Assembly (NCBI GenBank): GCA_031216915.1 | Contig: CM062292.1 | Span: 6,883,920 to 6,947,919 of the forward strand | DNA from: Pictodentalium vernedei | Lineage: Eukaryota > Mollusca > Scaphopoda > Dentaliida > Dentaliidae | Direction of reading: 5' to 3' | Length of the DNA: 64,000 nt | In this document: piece by piece, positions 63,574 to 64,000 of the stretch | How positions within the stretch are numbered: position 1 is the stretch's first letter | Layout of the letters: every line of letters begins with the position of its first letter | Notes under the pieces: model-generated | Seen by the model: the letters and a program-made list of their open reading frames with translations, nothing else | Database searches by the model: none | What the model was told of the DNA's origin: nothing | Made by a program: the position numbers and the translations under genes

Positions 63574-63805
63574 TTAACACATCACCTAACTTGAGTTGCA
63601 GACGGCACTTGGAAAAAACATTCTCGTATAACTAAAAACATTCATTTTTGCTTCCAAAACATAGGTTATGACCCTCCCCCCCCCCCCCATAGGAACGAGC
63701 TCGTCGATCTCGCTCCAATGAGGTCGTCATAACCTATGTTTTGGAAGCCAAAAGTGAAAATATACAAAAAAATGAATAGCGTTTTTCTTCTAGGTAAAAG
63801 ATTAA
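63574..63805. mobile_element. piggyBac-like MITE, copy 2 (degraded)
   Basis: The 232-bp element is bounded by TTAA at 63,574-63,577 and 63,802-63,805. The ends (TTAACACATCACCTAAC, and TTAATCTTTTACCTAG in reverse) have decayed from the TTAACCCTTTACCTAACG of copy 1. The interior palindrome has TTCCAAAACATAGGTTATGA arms and an apex GGAACGAGCTCGTCGATCTC like that of copy 1. A C14 run at 63,676-63,689 interrupts the left arm. Confidence 0.72.
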
Positions 63806-63858
63806 TACAATGTAACCCACCCTAAATAGGACAGACAATGTAAATTCTCCCTACTGAA

Positions 63859-64000
63859 ATTATGCAAATGTGACCCAGTTGTATTTTGTTTAGCCAATCA
63901 GATTGTCCAGTTTTGAAATTGACCAATGAAAGCTCCCAACTCTAATTATGCAAATTATGAGAATGTGGCTCAGTTGTATTTTGTTCAGCCAATCAAATTG
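63859..64000. promoter_or_regulatory. Duplicated octamer plus CCAAT module
   Basis: ATTATGCAAAT (63,859 and 63,945) is followed in each case by CAGTTGTATTTTGTTYAGCC then AATCARATTG, with CCAAT at 63,894 and 63,989. A third CCAAT lies at 63,923. Octamer and CCAAT boxes together are a known promoter arrangement (for example in histone genes), but the sequence could equally be a dispersed repeat. It is cut by the window end, so no gene can be attached. Confidence 0.35.

Overview
The window looks like repeat-dominated nuclear DNA of an animal, probably a marine invertebrate. The support is Pol III-type SINEs with tRNA-like and 5S-like heads, many small inverted-repeat DNA transposons, and one exon with GT-AG splice sites that reads as an M1 aminopeptidase fragment. 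I cannot place the species. No complete protein-coding gene can be supported; almost everything legible is repeat biology.

Layout. (1) 1-39,826: one satellite array (Sat1) of 51-bp and 50-bp monomers, already in progress at base 1. It is organised at several levels: monomer, a 1,519-bp tandem duplication, a 1,970-bp unit present four times, and ~9.4-kb superunits (three long copies A, B, D and one 3.85-kb truncated copy C). (2) 39,827-40,013: a short non-repeated spacer. (3) 40,014-44,790: a second, unrelated satellite (Sat2) of 44-bp monomers in three sequence families. (4) 44,791-54,300: lower-copy DNA carrying a TTAA-flanked piggyBac-like MITE, a TTA-flanked PIF/Harbinger-like element, two SINEs that share a body but have different Pol III heads, a TA-flanked MITE (MITE-A) inserted inside one of those SINEs, several foldback palindromes, a (GA)n microsatellite, a promoter-like motif cluster and the M1 aminopeptidase-like exon with a partial tandem copy. 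(5) 54,300-63,420: a strand-asymmetric region. Degenerate CTCCTATATGG-type repeats and pyrimidine-rich DNA on the left lead into ~5 kb of G/T-rich minisatellites, which switch abruptly at ~61,850 to A/C-rich DNA and then to the same CTCCTATATGG-type repeats in reverse complement. Three copies of a second TA-flanked MITE (MITE-B) lie in it. (6) 63,011-64,000: a tandemly duplicated foldback whose loop is inverted between copies, a second piggyBac-like MITE, and a duplicated octamer plus CCAAT module cut by the window edge.

The most notable structural observations are the nested higher-order organisation of Sat1 with variants that trace its last duplication; the head exchange between the two SINEs; one palindromic core shared by MITE families with different ends; the foldback with a flipped loop; and the inverted low-complexity layout of 54-63 kb. 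Long open frames in Sat1 arise because 51 is divisible by three; the differences between copies mostly change the peptide, so I do not call them genes.
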